From Obelidium mucronatum (Eukaryota; Chytridiomycota; Chytridiomycetes; Chytridiales; Chytriomycetaceae): a stretch of 64,000 bases of DNA. Of this stretch, positions 9,152 to 19,263 are shown piece by piece. The DNA lies in NCBI GenBank assembly GCA_025765595.1, contig JAIVFH010000133.1, positions 1-64,000 of the forward strand. Reading direction: 5' to 3'. The position numbers and the translations under genes are program-made. Each line of letters begins with the position of its first letter. The stretch's first letter is position 1. The notes under the pieces were generated by a model, which saw nothing but the letters and a program-made list of their open reading frames with translations, ran no database searches and was not told where the DNA came from.

Positions 9152-10409
9152 CCTCCATAATCATGATAGTTGGTCTCGTGGTTTCATCTTCTTGGCTCAT
9201 TTCGAAGAACACTCTTGAGTCTCCTCGGAGGGCAATTTCCTGGTTGAGGAAGTGGAATTGGCCCCGTGTGCACTTGAAGGTAAGCCTATTTCCCAGTGAA
9301 GTTTCCGCGATTGTAGGCACAGTAATCCCCGCTGAGTTGATAATTCTGCCGAGTTTTGCTTTAGACGATCTGTCCTTAATTCCTCCAGCCTCGGCAAGTT
9401 CGTCAATGTGTGATTTCCTGATGTACGCATTGACGGTCTGGTTCAGGTCTTCGGTTGCGCTCATTTGGTACTTCTTTGTCTTCTGGTGATTATCACTTTG
9501 TTTGTTTTGTCTTATTTCTTGTCTAGGCTTTCCCGCCCTGTTTTTACTCTTTACTGTTTCCTTTATTCCCGCCTTTTTTGACGTGTCCTTTTTTGAGTGC
9601 TTCATTTGGTTTTTTACTCTCCTCTTTTTTGTGTTTTCTTGGTTTGTGTTGTCTCGGTTTATTCTTCTCAAAGTTTGGTGTCTTGTGTTGTTTTTTTTAT
9701 TTTCCCTCATTTTTCTTCCCGCTCGGCTGTTTTTCAGTTTAATAGATTGTCTTCTCTTTTTTTCTATAATGTTTCTATTTATTCTTTGTGTTGGGCCCGT
9801 GTATTTGGTGGGGTCAGTGAAGTCAGAGGCATTGTTGGGTTCAAGTTGGTCAGAAGTGACTATGGGTTCCATGTAGTTTGCATTTGGCGTACGCAGCCAG
9901 AGCCCACCAGCCGCAATTAAGCAAGTCTGATGTCGACGGGGCAAGTGCTTCGTGCATCGCCAGGGGCCCCGTTTCGGCTGCCCCTTTTCCGCCCCTTTGT
10001 TTTGGTATTGACAGACGTCCGTCTCGCCCATCCAGTTCCCGCCAGTGGTTATACTTTGGCTCTGGCGTCGACGGGGCAAGTGCAACATGCATCGCCAGGG
10101 GCCCCATTTTGGCTGCCCCCTCTCCGCCCCTTTTTCAAAAATCCGCAGTTCAAACTCCGTTCCAGATCCAGGTCCAGTTTTGCGTTCATCGACATGGCAT
10201 TCTTTCCTGCTTTTCCTACAGTAAAGAAGGTGGTAAGTACTGTATTGGTGAGTACTTACCTCGATGACCGTCACGGGTCCAGATCCAGATCCAGAGTTTC
10301 GCCCAGCCCCCGCGCGCTCCGCTGCCGCCACGTCATCCCACCCACCGTGGACAGCAGCGGCAGACGCGCGAGGACTCCCGTTGCGGGGGTTTTCGTTTGT
10401 CTGTTGCAT
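9099..10409 (-). CDS. 5'-most ORF of the LINE, basic, unknown function
   Basis: A 436-residue ORF from ATG 10409, about 58 nt from the element's 5' end. The N-terminal 110 residues contain a duplicated motif (GAERGQPKWGPWRC and GAEKGQPKRGPWRC, each followed by a HLPRR block), encoded by the direct repeats at 9932-9999 and 10067-10134. The middle is a Lys/Arg/Asn-rich stretch. The last 110 residues are a compact acidic/hydrophobic region leading into the frameshift overlap with the gag-like frame. I recognise no domain. It may be the N-terminal part of a longer gag-like product. Confidence 0.72.
   Translation of the reverse strand: MQQTNENPRNGSPRASAAAVHGGWDDVAAAERAGAGRNSGSGSGPVTVIEVSTHQYSTYHLLYCRKSRKECHVDERKTGPGSGTEFELRIFEKGAERGQPKWGPWRCMLHLPRRRQSQSITTGGNWMGETDVCQYQNKGAEKGQPKRGPWRCTKHLPRRHQTCLIAAGGLWLRTPNANYMEPIVTSDQLEPNNASDFTDPTKYTGPTQRINRNIIEKKRRQSIKLKNSRAGRKMRENKKNNTRHQTLRRINRDNTNQENTKKRRVKNQMKHSKKDTSKKAGIKETVKSKNRAGKPRQEIRQNKQSDNHQKTKKYQMSATEDLNQTVNAYIRKSHIDELAEAGGIKDRSSKAKLGRIINSAGITVPTIAETSLGNRLTFKCTRGQFHFLNQEIALRGDSRVFFEMSQEDETTRPTIMIMEGDEPAQEGRPNYCQRSC
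9932..9999. repeat. 68-bp direct repeat, copy 1 (LINE 5' ORF)
   Basis: Starts at the GTCGACGGGGCAAGTG block and is repeated at 10067-10134 with a 135-bp period. The two copies differ at a handful of positions but keep the same reading frame, so the protein carries two versions of the GQPK-GPWRC motif. Confidence 0.85.
10067..10134. repeat. 68-bp direct repeat, copy 2 (LINE 5' ORF)
   Basis: Second copy of the repeat at 9932-9999, in frame with it. Confidence 0.85.
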
Positions 10410-10467
10410 GCGGTGGTATGGTTTGTTTGTGGTTGCGCGCGGTGGAGTTTTAAAGATTTTTTTTTTT

Positions 10468-10488
10468 AGGGTGATGGCTTTGCAGATT
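10468..10488. repeat. Right copy of 21-bp target-site duplication
   Basis: Identical to 55-75. It marks the 5' end of the minus-strand LINE, which starts with an A-rich run (T-run on the plus strand at 10457-10467). Confidence 0.93.
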
Positions 10489-10774
10489 GGATCGAAGTTG
10501 GCCTCGCGTGATCAGAAAATTTTCCAGATAAGAGAGGTTTCAGATGGATTTAAGCGGGTTTTGGCTGGTTTGGAGGCAATTTAGAGTCGATAAAAGAGTG
10601 CTGCGAGTTGCAAGACTCAGAAGAAGATGTGGGGTGAAGCGGCGGCTGCAAGAACAAAAGAGTTTGGTGGACGAGGTGAGTCACACTGCATCGACAATTG
10701 TTGTTTTTCCAGTTTTGTGGGGAGTCACGACACGTCAAAATTCCCACTTTTTGGATCATGCTTTTCGCGGTAGG

Positions 10775-10783
10775 TATATAAAG
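10775..10783 (+). promoter_or_regulatory. TATA box candidate for the cyclin-like gene
   Basis: TATATAAAG lies 65 bp upstream of the chosen ATG (10840), a suitable distance for a start site near 10805. An ATG at 10805 opens a different 40-codon frame and would fall at the predicted transcription start, which favours 10840 as the start codon. Confidence 0.5.
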
Positions 10784-10839
10784 AGAGGGGAGGCGACAAG
10801 AAAAATGGACAACGCAATAATCCTTTGCCTGATAATAAT

Positions 10840-11493
10840 ATGCTCTACGTGCCCCACCAAATCCCATCAGTCATCGACTGCAACAAAATGCCAACTACAC
10901 TGCCACAGCCAAAGACGCAGCTTCTAGAACAAGAGCGACCGACACTCCTCGTTGACATTGTTCTCAAAGTAATGACGCGACTCTACTACAGTAGCAAAGG
11001 AACCACCTTGACCGAAACTGAGAATCACGACGGCACCCTTCTGTTCTCCCACCCACAATCCTTCTACACCTCGACTCAGCACTACCAAGAGCTTTTTGAG
11101 CTGAAAGAACTAATAGTGACTCTTATCCAACGCGCCCCCAGCAGAAACTCAAAAGCGCTAACTATCACTGTGATTCAAGCCCTCCTCCTGTCGCACCGGA
11201 TACTGGCCCATAACCAAACTGATCCAGAATTATACCCACTTCCTGCCGCTCTTTGTTCGCCCAAATCTGTGTTTCTCGCTTCTCTGACTCTTTCTGAGGC
11301 GTGTTTGATGGACTGTCAAACTTCAACATGGATATGGGGTCGAATTGCTGGTCTTCAACCCTCGCAAGTCGCAAATCTGAAAACTTCGGCTCTAGTGTAT
11401 TTGCAGTTTAATGTGCATGTTGGCGCCCAAGAGTTTGCTTGGTGGTGTCAAGTTGTGATGCAGTGGATGAAGCTTGTCGGTGGAACCTTGTAA
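10840..11493 (+). CDS. PHO80/PCL-like cyclin
   Basis: A 217-residue intronless ORF. Residues about 80-210 form a cyclin box of the PHO80/PCL kind: helices around ALLLSHRILAHN, a SLTLSEACLMDCQTS helix, and the end motif LKTSALVYLQFNVHV..EFAWWCQVVMQW, which resembles the conserved 'LE..FL..L.Y.....P..Y..WC' end of these cyclins. Such proteins bind a Pho85/CDK5-type kinase in nutrient, polarity or cell-cycle control. The N-terminal 60 residues are low complexity. The start was chosen at the ATG downstream of a TATA box. A related two-exon gene lies at 19264. The LINE inserted 350 bp upstream. Confidence 0.72.
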   Translation: MLYVPHQIPSVIDCNKMPTTLPQPKTQLLEQERPTLLVDIVLKVMTRLYYSSKGTTLTETENHDGTLLFSHPQSFYTSTQHYQELFELKELIVTLIQRAPSRNSKALTITVIQALLLSHRILAHNQTDPELYPLPAALCSPKSVFLASLTLSEACLMDCQTSTWIWGRIAGLQPSQVANLKTSALVYLQFNVHVGAQEFAWWCQVVMQWMKLVGGTL

Positions 11494-11618
11494 TTTTTTT
11501 TTTTGTAAAGCTCCTTTAAGCCTTGCCTTCTGGTTTCAATAGTATCATCGTCTTACAATAATAATAGAAGGAAAGACCCTGTATTTATAATTATGTTGTA
11601 TTACATTTTTTGACTCCA

Positions 11619-13260
11619 ATGCTCTCACCAGATTCGAAACACCACGCAACACCATCTGACCCGGCCCCAACCCTCACCGACATTTACAACCTCCTCATCA
11701 AACTCCAAACCGACATTGAATTCCTCAAAGACCAACAATCCATCCTGCAGTCCACCCAAACCACTACGCAAACCCGCCTCAACAACCACACCAAACACAT
11801 TGTCCACCAGCTTGCGAAACTCACAAACCCAAACGAAAAGTTTTTCACTCGGATTGCACATGTCCCTGTCCAGGTTGTTCAAGAGATATTCAGTTGGATT
11901 CATCCAAAATCCGCTCCTGCTTATAGGTGCCTGTCGCGCAGCTTTTATACCGCTTTATCGTCTAAACAGTTTATCCGGATGAATCTAATGCGGTTCTTGC
12001 CACCATCATCATCACTGCCGTCAGAGGCGGGATCACAGCTGTCCCGCCCACCCCAACAAGACCAACAACAACAACACCAACAACACTCACTTACCCCCAC
12101 AGAGTTCGATAAACTGTGGCTAATCGCTCCCGAAGCATTCCAAGAAGTATACGCAGACATTAGACTAAAGAATCTAGAAGTCCTCAGCTGGTGGGACAAC
12201 TTTATCAGGCGGCCAGAATCCGCTGAAGATGATTGTCGTCGGACAAGAATACCCAAATCGATCGGCATATTGAGGAATCTCAAACTCTTGGAAATCGTCA
12301 ATGTTGGGCTCAGTCAAAGTACTTACTGTAGTAGTAATACTGGACCATCAGCTGCTGATGGTGGTGGTGTTTACAGTGGTGCATGTATTCCCGGAGAACA
12401 ACTCGCATCCTTGATCCACCTAGAAAAGCTTTCACTCGCCCGTTTGTTATTGGAAGGCCCGATCCCCTCACTCGCGCCGCTTGTGAACCTGACAAGTCTA
12501 AACCTCACAGGAAATAACTTTACAGGATCGATTCCGTCGGATCTGTCTGCATTGGTGAAACTGGAGACCTTGAATCTATCGCAGTGTGGTCTTACGGGGT
12601 CGATTCCGGCGTCGCTGTTTGGCTGTGCTGGTGGAGGAGAGTTGACGTGTTTGAAGAGGCTTTCGTTGCAAGAGAATATGTTGACGGGGTGTATTCCGTT
12701 GCAGTTGGGGCTTTTGAGGTCTTTGGAGGATTTAAAACGTACTGTAATGTTCTTTTTTTTGTGTTACATTGCTTGGACAACGATGTTGACTGACACCCAT
12801 GTTTTCTTCAAAAGTGTACAGCAACTATTTGACTGGAAGTATTCCCTTCACAATCGGGAACCTTTCAAACCTTATCCATTTCGATGCCTCCAAAAACAGA
12901 ATCAGCGGATCCCTACCAGACACGATATCCGGACTCGAATCCCTAACTTACTTGAATCTGGCTGAAAACCGAATCAGCGGTGATATCCCAATCGGGATAG
13001 GAGATCTTGCTCGATTACAAATGTGTTGTTTGGCCAAGAATTTGTTGGTTGGACCGATACCCACGTCGATTGGGAATTTGACGCAGCTGGATGAGTTGTA
13101 TTTGGAGTCGAATCATTTGAGTGGGAGACTTCCTATTGAAATGAGGAATTTGGTGAACTTGGTGGTGCTTCGGTTGAGTCGGAATGGGTGTTTGACAAGG
13201 CCAGTTGGGTTAGAGTTTGATCGCGAGACGTTTGTAATGTTGGAAGAGTTTGATATTTGA
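11619..13260 (+). CDS. F-box-like / leucine-rich repeat protein
   Basis: Exons 11619-12738 and 12815-13260 join in phase 1 (521 residues). The intron of 76 nt begins GTACTG and ends AAAG. Residues 20-65 are coiled-coil-like, residues 85-125 are F-box-like (IAHVPVQVVQEIFSWIHP), then LRRs of the plant-like SIPxxLxxLxxLxxLxLxxNxLtG type run from about 200 to 510. The LRR consensus continues across the splice (DLKLYSNYLTGSIP), which confirms the join. Family members probably act as adaptors for protein binding; no kinase or membrane segment is present. A homologous minus-strand gene is at 24637. Confidence 0.82.
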
Positions 13261-13404
13261 TTTCAATGTTACTTTATATGATTATGCAAACAAAGCGAAT
13301 AATATTTTATAGACAAACATAACATGGAAAGGTGATGAACAGAAAATTAACAATAATAACTGAAAAGAAGTGGTAAAAAAAAACAAACAAGAAAGACCTT
13401 TCTC

Positions 13405-15320
13405 CTAATACTCGACACCTCCACCCCACACATGACCAGCCACCGACATTCTCAGTGACGCAGAGGCAATACTGATTGATTCCAAATCCACATCATCCCA
13501 CTCAATCTCCAACTCTTCCGTAGAAGCATCAAAGTCTTTACTATTTGAAGACTGAGACAGTTTATCCAGTCCAATGGATTGAGCCTTTTCAGTCAATATG
13601 AAATCAGCAATCTCAGGTTCGAGCCCGTTACCATCTTCCACAATAGCCGAGAACCGATGAAACAAGGTGAGCATCGAAGTAAGCCCAACAAACGCCATGA
13701 CTGTTGCTGGGTTTTCAGAAGTAGCGTAAAACAGTTTGGGAGACAATCGCCACATTCTCCGATGGTACCGTCGCGCGGAATAGTAGGCCAATACAAGCAT
13801 GATTTCTTGAGGTGAATGCACTTGTCGAGCAGTCTTGTGATCAAAGTCTTGGGCCATCATGAGCGCAAGTTCGAGGTCTGTTGGGTCGACGCCGTGTCTG
13901 GTGATTGCGACAAAGGCGAAATGGAGTGCGAGACGGTGGTTTGAGGCGCCCATCATGTAAACGTAGGAGATGAGTAGGCGGTCAGTGAAGGGTAGGTCTG
14001 GTTGGTAAACGCCGTCTGGAGAATCAATCAATTAGAATGGATGTTCAAGGTGACTGGTTGGGGTGGATGGTTATTGGAAGGATGAATGAGTGAGCGGATG
14101 AAATGCTTTTTGGAAGGGTAATTCCACCTCGGTCCATGTCATAAGGAGATCATCAATGAATTCACGACTTCTTCGACGTATAAAAGGCATGCCGCCTTCC
14201 GCGATAAATTCACGCCTTCGGCATAAGTAGGAACATACCAAAAGAACTAGAAGAAACATCATCATCATCATCCGTCCAAAAAACAAGCTTCAAAAGAATA
14301 GCGCAATAAGCCCGTTTCAAACCAGCATCAAGAATACAAGACAAGTAGCGAGGTCGGAAACCAAAAAGATTCTCCAACCAAAGATTCAATTCCGAATGAG
14401 TAGCAGGAATTTTAGACATGAAGACTTCCGATATCTTTGAAATATTCCTAAATTCGTTTGCAACTTGTATCGCGTCCAAGATTTTAGTGACTGGATTGAT
14501 GCTCTTTTTCGTGTGTGCCATTCTGTTGCGGAACTTGTGCGGACCGAAAGAAAAGAGGGAATCTCTGAAGGCGGTTTGTGCGGCAACCATGATCGGTTCG
14601 TCCAACTCGCACGCAAGAAGCGAGTTTAGAGTATTAGTGAATGCTTTGAATGAGTAAGAGAGTGTGTGAGTGTGTAAGAGAGAGAGAGACTTTGATCACT
14701 CACCGACAGTGCCCAGAATCATGCCCAGTTCCTGCAGCCCAACAGTTCCAAACTCCGCCTCGACATCGCGCTGCATCTGCGGCGAGACCCGCGCGGGAAC
14801 CTTCGTGGCGGCGACGACGAGCCGCACCGCCTTGCGGTCGGCGGGCGCCAGGTCGTGCGGCGCCAGGCGCAGCGGCGCCGACACTCGCACGGAGCCGGCG
14901 AAGACGTCGCCCAGGCCGCAGCCCAGCGCGGCGCAGTAGGCGCACTGCGCCACCAGCGCGGCGGTAACTGTGACCAGCCGCTTGGTTGCTGCGCCGACCC
15001 GTGCGGCCTTCGCGCCCGCAAGCAGCGCCGCGTACGCCTCGACGAGCAGCGGCCACGCCGCGTACGTGTGCAGCGCAGATGGAACTGTGCCGAGCATCTG
15101 GCACACAAGCAGCGCGAGGCTGCCGAAGCGCGCGTCGAAGGCGGGCCCGCACACGGAGAACGGCTCGAGGAGCACTGGTTCGGGTCGGCAGTGTTAGCCG
15201 GCTGTTTACAAACTACTGGCTACACATACTCTGTAGCGTCGCTCGATCACTGCCGCTGGCCGTCGTGGATGTCGACAAGTAGGAGGAGTCGGAGGTCACA
15301 GTGCTTGTGACATGCAACAT
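13405..15320 (-). CDS. Two-domain AhpD-like protein, copy A (tentative family)
   Basis: Exons 15320-15230, 15174-14704, 14643-14239 and 14015-13405 give 525 residues. The first domain has VAQCAYCAALGCG (Cys about 108 and 111), the CxxC-type redox centre expected of the AhpD/carboxymuconolactone decarboxylase fold, followed by a helix AFTNTLNSLLACELDEP like the conserved 'N..' helix of that fold. The second half (DRLLISYVYMMGASNHRLALHFAFVA) looks like a degenerate repeat without the cysteines. The assignment is from pattern only. The paralog at 16004 aligns along the whole length. Exon 2 is extraordinarily GC-rich, unlike exons 3-4 and unlike the paralog. Intron 3 (223 nt) holds a degenerate copy of the GAA-loop hairpin. 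Confidence 0.7.
14188..14224 (-). repeat. Degenerate GAA-loop hairpin pair in intron 3
   Basis: On the sense (minus) strand the intron reads ATGCCGAAGGCGTG, then an AT-rich spacer, then GCGGAAGGCGGCAT. Both cores keep GAA between G/C-rich arms, as in the arrays at 44525 and 57828. The two ends also pair with each other (ATGCCG/CGGCAT). Confidence 0.5.
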
Positions 15321-15569
15321 TTTTGGCGATCGATTCAGAAATCCACAAACTCCACTTCTTCTCTTCAAACACATGCATTACAGATGAATTGCGGATTTAT
15401 ATTATCTTTTTTCCAATGATACTCCATTCAACCCGCACATTCTCAACAAGGCACTTGGACTCTCAATCTCTACTGTAGCTCTAGACGCACCAACTCTATT
15501 TTTTGACTTCAAAATCATTTTCCAAATATCTAAAAGTATATTGCGGCAAGTTTGAACTCGGGTCTCCTT

Positions 15570-15734
15570 TTATTTGTTTGCAATCATACGAATAACTTCT
15601 TCCAGACAAAGATTTTCTTCCTTTTGGAGGATCATTCGGACCACATCGCCACGATCAAAGCCATTCAGCAACTTTAAAATCTTTTCTTCAGAATTTCCAA
15701 AAATTAAAGCGCGGACAGGGTACACCCTTGTCAT
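15570..15734 (-). CDS. Small ORF, 54 residues, unknown
   Basis: ATG at 15734 to TAA at 15570. The product is helical and amphipathic (EEKILKLLNGFDRGDVVRMI, then EEVIRMIANK), so it is not a low-complexity artefact. It may be a real small gene or a fragment of a decayed one; I do not recognise it. Apart from the palindrome, nothing else is seen between the AhpD-like genes (15321-16003). Confidence 0.35.
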   Translation of the reverse strand: MTRVYPVRALIFGNSEEKILKLLNGFDRGDVVRMILQKEENLCLEEVIRMIANK

Positions 15735-15744
15735 AAGGACTTCC

Positions 15745-15764
15745 CCATAGACGGCCGTCTATGG
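15745..15764. other. Perfect 20-bp palindrome upstream of the small ORF
   Basis: CCATAGACGG followed by its exact reverse complement, ending 11 bp before the small ORF's ATG on the minus strand. It has no loop, so a dimeric protein-binding site is more likely than an RNA hairpin. Confidence 0.6.
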
Positions 15765-16003
15765 TAGCTGTCTCCACTGTGGTTCTCAAAGATTACACTT
15801 TAAATATTCCCAGATAGAATCAGCATTGTGCGCTTTGAGGTGGTACCGTGGTGGTGAGCAAAGCGGAAACTATCAAAGAAGGCTTGGAAGCTCTTCCGAT
15901 TTCCACAATTCAACCTACAGAATAAAATTAAAAAAGTAAGAAATTCATTAAATCTATACTATCTACTAAATTATTATTAAATGATTCCCATCGTACTTTT
16001 TCT

Positions 16004-17772
16004 CTAATAATCTACCCCTCCACCCCACACTTGTCCTACCGCCATTCTCAATGAGGCGCTTGCAATATTAATCGAATCAAGATCAACATCATCCCACTCA
16101 ATCTCCAACTCCTCCACAGACGCATCAAAATCTCTACTATTGGAAAACGCATCCACCTTATCCAACCCAAGCGACACCCCTTCCGACAACTGAAACGCCG
16201 CCACCTCCGGCTGCTCAGCCCCCCTCCAATCCTCCACCATCGCAGAATACCGATGCAACAGCGTCAACACCGAAGTCAAACTCACAAACGCCATCACAGT
16301 GGCCGGGTTCTCTGTCGCCACCAGCAACCGCGGCGCCAACCGCCACATGCGTTTATGATACCTCCGCGCCGAATAATAACCCAACGCAACCATAATCTCC
16401 AACATGTCTGTCATTTCCTTGGGTTCCTTGTGATTGAAATCCTGGGCCGCCATCAGCGCCATTTCGAGCTCCCACGGCTGCACCCCGTACCTCGCGACAG
16501 CCACATAGGCGAAATGCAACGCCAACAAGTGATTCGAGGCGCCCATCATATACACATAACAAACAATCAATCGATCTGTGAACGGGAAATCTGGTTTATA
16601 AACGCCGTCAAAGGTTCCCGATGCGATATCATCGTCTTGGTCCGTCCAAAACACGAGTTTCGAAAGAAGCGTGCAGTAGACGCGTTTGATTTCTAAAGAC
16701 TGGATTTGGGTGAGGTATCGCGGTTGGAATCCAAACGTGTTTTCGAGCCATTGGTTGAGGGCTGTGTGGGTGGTTGGTAGTTTGGATTGGAATCCGTCAG
16801 TGATTCGGAGGACGCGGGTCCATTCGTTGTAGAGGTGGAGAAAGTCGAATATGTATTTGAATGGGTTCCATGATGAGGATGAGGTTGATGATGTGGTTGT
16901 TGTTGGTTCTGATGAGGATGGCTCGGATGCCTTTTTGGATCGTTTCATCCGGTTCTTGAATTGATGTGGGCCAAGAGAGTAGAGCATTCCCTTGAATGCG
17001 ATATCTGCCCTCTTGTTGAGTGGTTCATCCAACTCACACGCCAACAATGCATTCAGCGTATTTGTGAAGCCTATGATAATCAAACAACCATCCATGGTAA
17101 ACAACCCCTTTTAAAAAACACACACACACACACACTAATACCTGTAACAGCAAGGATATTCGCCAACTGCTGCATCCCAACTTTGCCCCCAAACCCCTTC
17201 TCCACATCCACCTGCATCCCCACCGTCACCCTCGCCGGAACCTTTGTCGCCGCCACAACCAACCGAATCGCCTTCCGCTCACCCGCCGACAAATCCCCCG
17301 CAGAAATCCTCAACGGCTGCGTCACCTTCACAGCGCCATTGAACACATCTCCCAATCCACACCCCAACGCCGAACAATACGCACACTGCGCAACCAGCGA
17401 GGAAACAATCCCAGTCAGCCTTCGTAGGTCTAATCCAATCTTCATTTTCTCGCGCCGATCGGATCCTAGCAGGGAGGCGTAGGATTCAACGAGGAGCGGC
17501 CAGATTGAGTATGTGTGGAAGGCGGAGGGGGAGGTGCCGATCACTTGTTCGAGGATGGATGTGAGGCAGCCGAATCGGGCGTCGAATTGGTCGCCGTCTA
17601 CTGCGAAAGGGTCTAGGAGCGCTGTTTTTTTTTTTTGGTTTGAATGATTGAGTTGAGTTGAGTGACCAACCAGCCGGGGGGGCAGAGAGGGGGGGAGGAA
17701 GAGCCCTTCTTTACATTGAAGCGTTGGACGATCCGCAGTGCTAATCGAAGAGATGGTGGACTGATGATACAT
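16004..17772 (-). CDS. Two-domain AhpD-like protein, copy B (tentative family)
   Basis: Exons 17772-17715, 17621-17142 and 17070-16004 give 534 residues. The first exon (19 codons) ends RPTLQ, matching RATLQ at the same splice in copy A, which supports both starts. The first domain has VAQCAYCSALGCG (Cys about 99 and 102) and GFTNTLNALLACELDEP. The second half has DRLIVCYVYMMGASNHLLALHFAYVA. An extra Ser/Thr-rich insert lies near residue 235. Intron 3 of copy A is absent here, so it was gained in A or lost in B. AhpD-fold proteins often work as small peroxidases or decarboxylases, but no substrate can be named. Composition is ordinary, unlike copy A. Confidence 0.7.
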
Positions 17773-19263
17773 TTGGTGCAATTAGAAATCCAGTCCGCTA
17801 CTTTTCTTCCAACTTTTTTTTTTATTTTTGTGATTTTCAGACAGGGCAAAACACACCAAACCTTTGATTAAATACATACGCCATTCAGACACAACCAAAA
17901 AAGATCTCAATCTTGTTTGCACTTATTTTTTTTCCCTTAATTACATCTCAAAAAAAGTCAACTGTGTCTGAATGATACGTGTGCGTCAATGTTGTGTGCA
18001 TATGATTGTGGCCTTTTTTTCGAGATTGTGTCTATAAGCGCATCTTAATCTTTGTTATCTTTTTTTTTGACATGCGTCTCAATTTTATAGTTGACTTGCC
18101 CATGTCCCAATACAGGGTTCATTTGATGATGGTCTATGGCGAATCGAACCCTCTGTAAACTTTTTTTTTTCGTTGGATATGAAAGACTCTTCATTTATTT
18201 TGTATTTTATTCTTACTTTCTTTTCAATATTATTTTATATTATTTTTATTTGTGATTGAGGGCACTCAAAACTTTATATACAAAAATCAGAAGGGTTTTT
18301 TTTCTTTATATATTGCTAACCAAGAATGAAAAGCCTCCGGATTACAGTCAACTTTTTTTTTGGAATCAAAAGAAAGAGGAACAGTTGGAGACTTGAAAAT
18401 AGTTGGTGTGATGGCGGTGATCACCTAATCAGCTTTCTATATTCATATATGTTCGAGGCCCCCGCCGCCCCGTTTTTTCGGAGTATATTTTCAAATACAA
18501 AAATTTCTAATATCCGGAAGGAAGCGTCTTTGGGAGCGAAGGGGGGGGTGTCACTGCATTAAAAATCAAAAAAAAGACGCACGGTCATGCATCAAAAAAA
18601 AAAACAATTTGAAGAACCCGAGTTGGAAAAAAGATAGTTAGCTTTTTGCAATAGGCTTTTTAATTTTTTGAAGTAGTTGGCGGCTTATTCAAAAAGACCC
18701 TCGCATTTTTTTTTCTTTCTTTTTTTGTTCAAATCATTTGCTTGGAAATGTTTAACCCTTGAAAAAATGAAGGGTGCGTGCAGACCACACATCGCCGGAT
18801 ATAAGTCATCAACAGATTGAAGGAACTGGATCACGCGACTCATGAAACGAGGCAAAAAAAATCGGTCTCGACTACCCAAAATGTTACTAAACACAAAAAA
18901 AAAACAGGGCAATGGCCAGGTCTGGGCCTGGCCTCTTTAACAGCCCCCCTATTTTTCGGCCAAGATCACCAAACTCAAAAGAAAGTCCAGACTTTGTTTT
19001 GTCGGTACAGACAATACAGAGTATGACAATATCACAAAGCAGACAATTGGATGCTTATGCTGCAAACAACTCCGCAAAAAAAAGCAGTAGTGCGCAAATA
19101 GCAGTGGAACAGGTGTGAATGACAAAAAAGTGTCTCCGTTCTTTGAAATTCTGGGCCCCACGGCTTCTCCACGTCGACTAAAAAGCAAAAATCTCTGCCA
19201 CCACAAAACAAAAAAAAGTCTGTTTGAAATCGATTTCCAACTCAGAAGAGAAGAACCACACGC
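17773..19263. other. Intergenic, no gene seen
   Basis: About 1.5 kb of AT-rich sequence with many T and A homopolymers of 7-13 bases. Short frames such as 18326-18562 lack ATG context and composition typical of neighbouring exons. I see no RNA gene or repeat family here. Confidence 0.6.

Larger units (their letters stand above)
76..10467 (-). mobile_element. Non-LTR (LINE) retrotransposon, about 10.4 kb, probably full length
   Basis: The element is bounded by a 21-bp target-site duplication and an A-tail, and has no LTRs. In transcription order it carries a basic leader ORF (10409-9099), a zinc-knuckle gag-like ORF (9151-7718), a Lys/Arg-rich ORF (7725-6682), an APE-type endonuclease plus start of reverse transcriptase (6678-4651), the rest of RT in shifted frames (4658-3053), RNase H (3167-1986) and a Cys/His tail. 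The 5' end is near 10467, about 58 bp before the first ATG. RT and the C-terminal part carry several frameshifts, so this copy is probably not autonomous, although its ends are intact. Bases 76-619 hold the 3' UTR, where I see no other gene. Ten kb is long for a LINE because of the three ORFs before the endonuclease. Confidence 0.93.

Noticed and set aside
10216..10259. Apparent intron with donor GTAAGT and acceptor TGTAG in the LINE leader ORF, with a perfect 10-bp inverted repeat (10232-10241 and 10251-10260)
   Set aside because: The segment is 44 nt, so splicing would break the open frame, and a retrotransposed element should not carry an intron. The inverted repeat alone explains the splice-like strings on both strands.
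10805..10927. 40-codon ORF with a signal-like N-terminus just after the TATA box
   Set aside because: Its ATG coincides with the predicted transcription start, and it overlaps out of frame with the cyclin ORF, which has clear family motifs.
14855..15310. Long plus-strand open frames opposite AhpD-like A exon 2 (also 28240-28731 and 45867-46127)
   Set aside because: They are antisense shadows of extremely GC-rich exons, where stop codons are rare in all frames. Their Arg/Ala content reflects composition.
18326..18562. ORF in the 1.5-kb gap before the second cyclin
   Set aside because: Homopolymer-rich, no domain, no ATG context or splice signals; consistent with chance.
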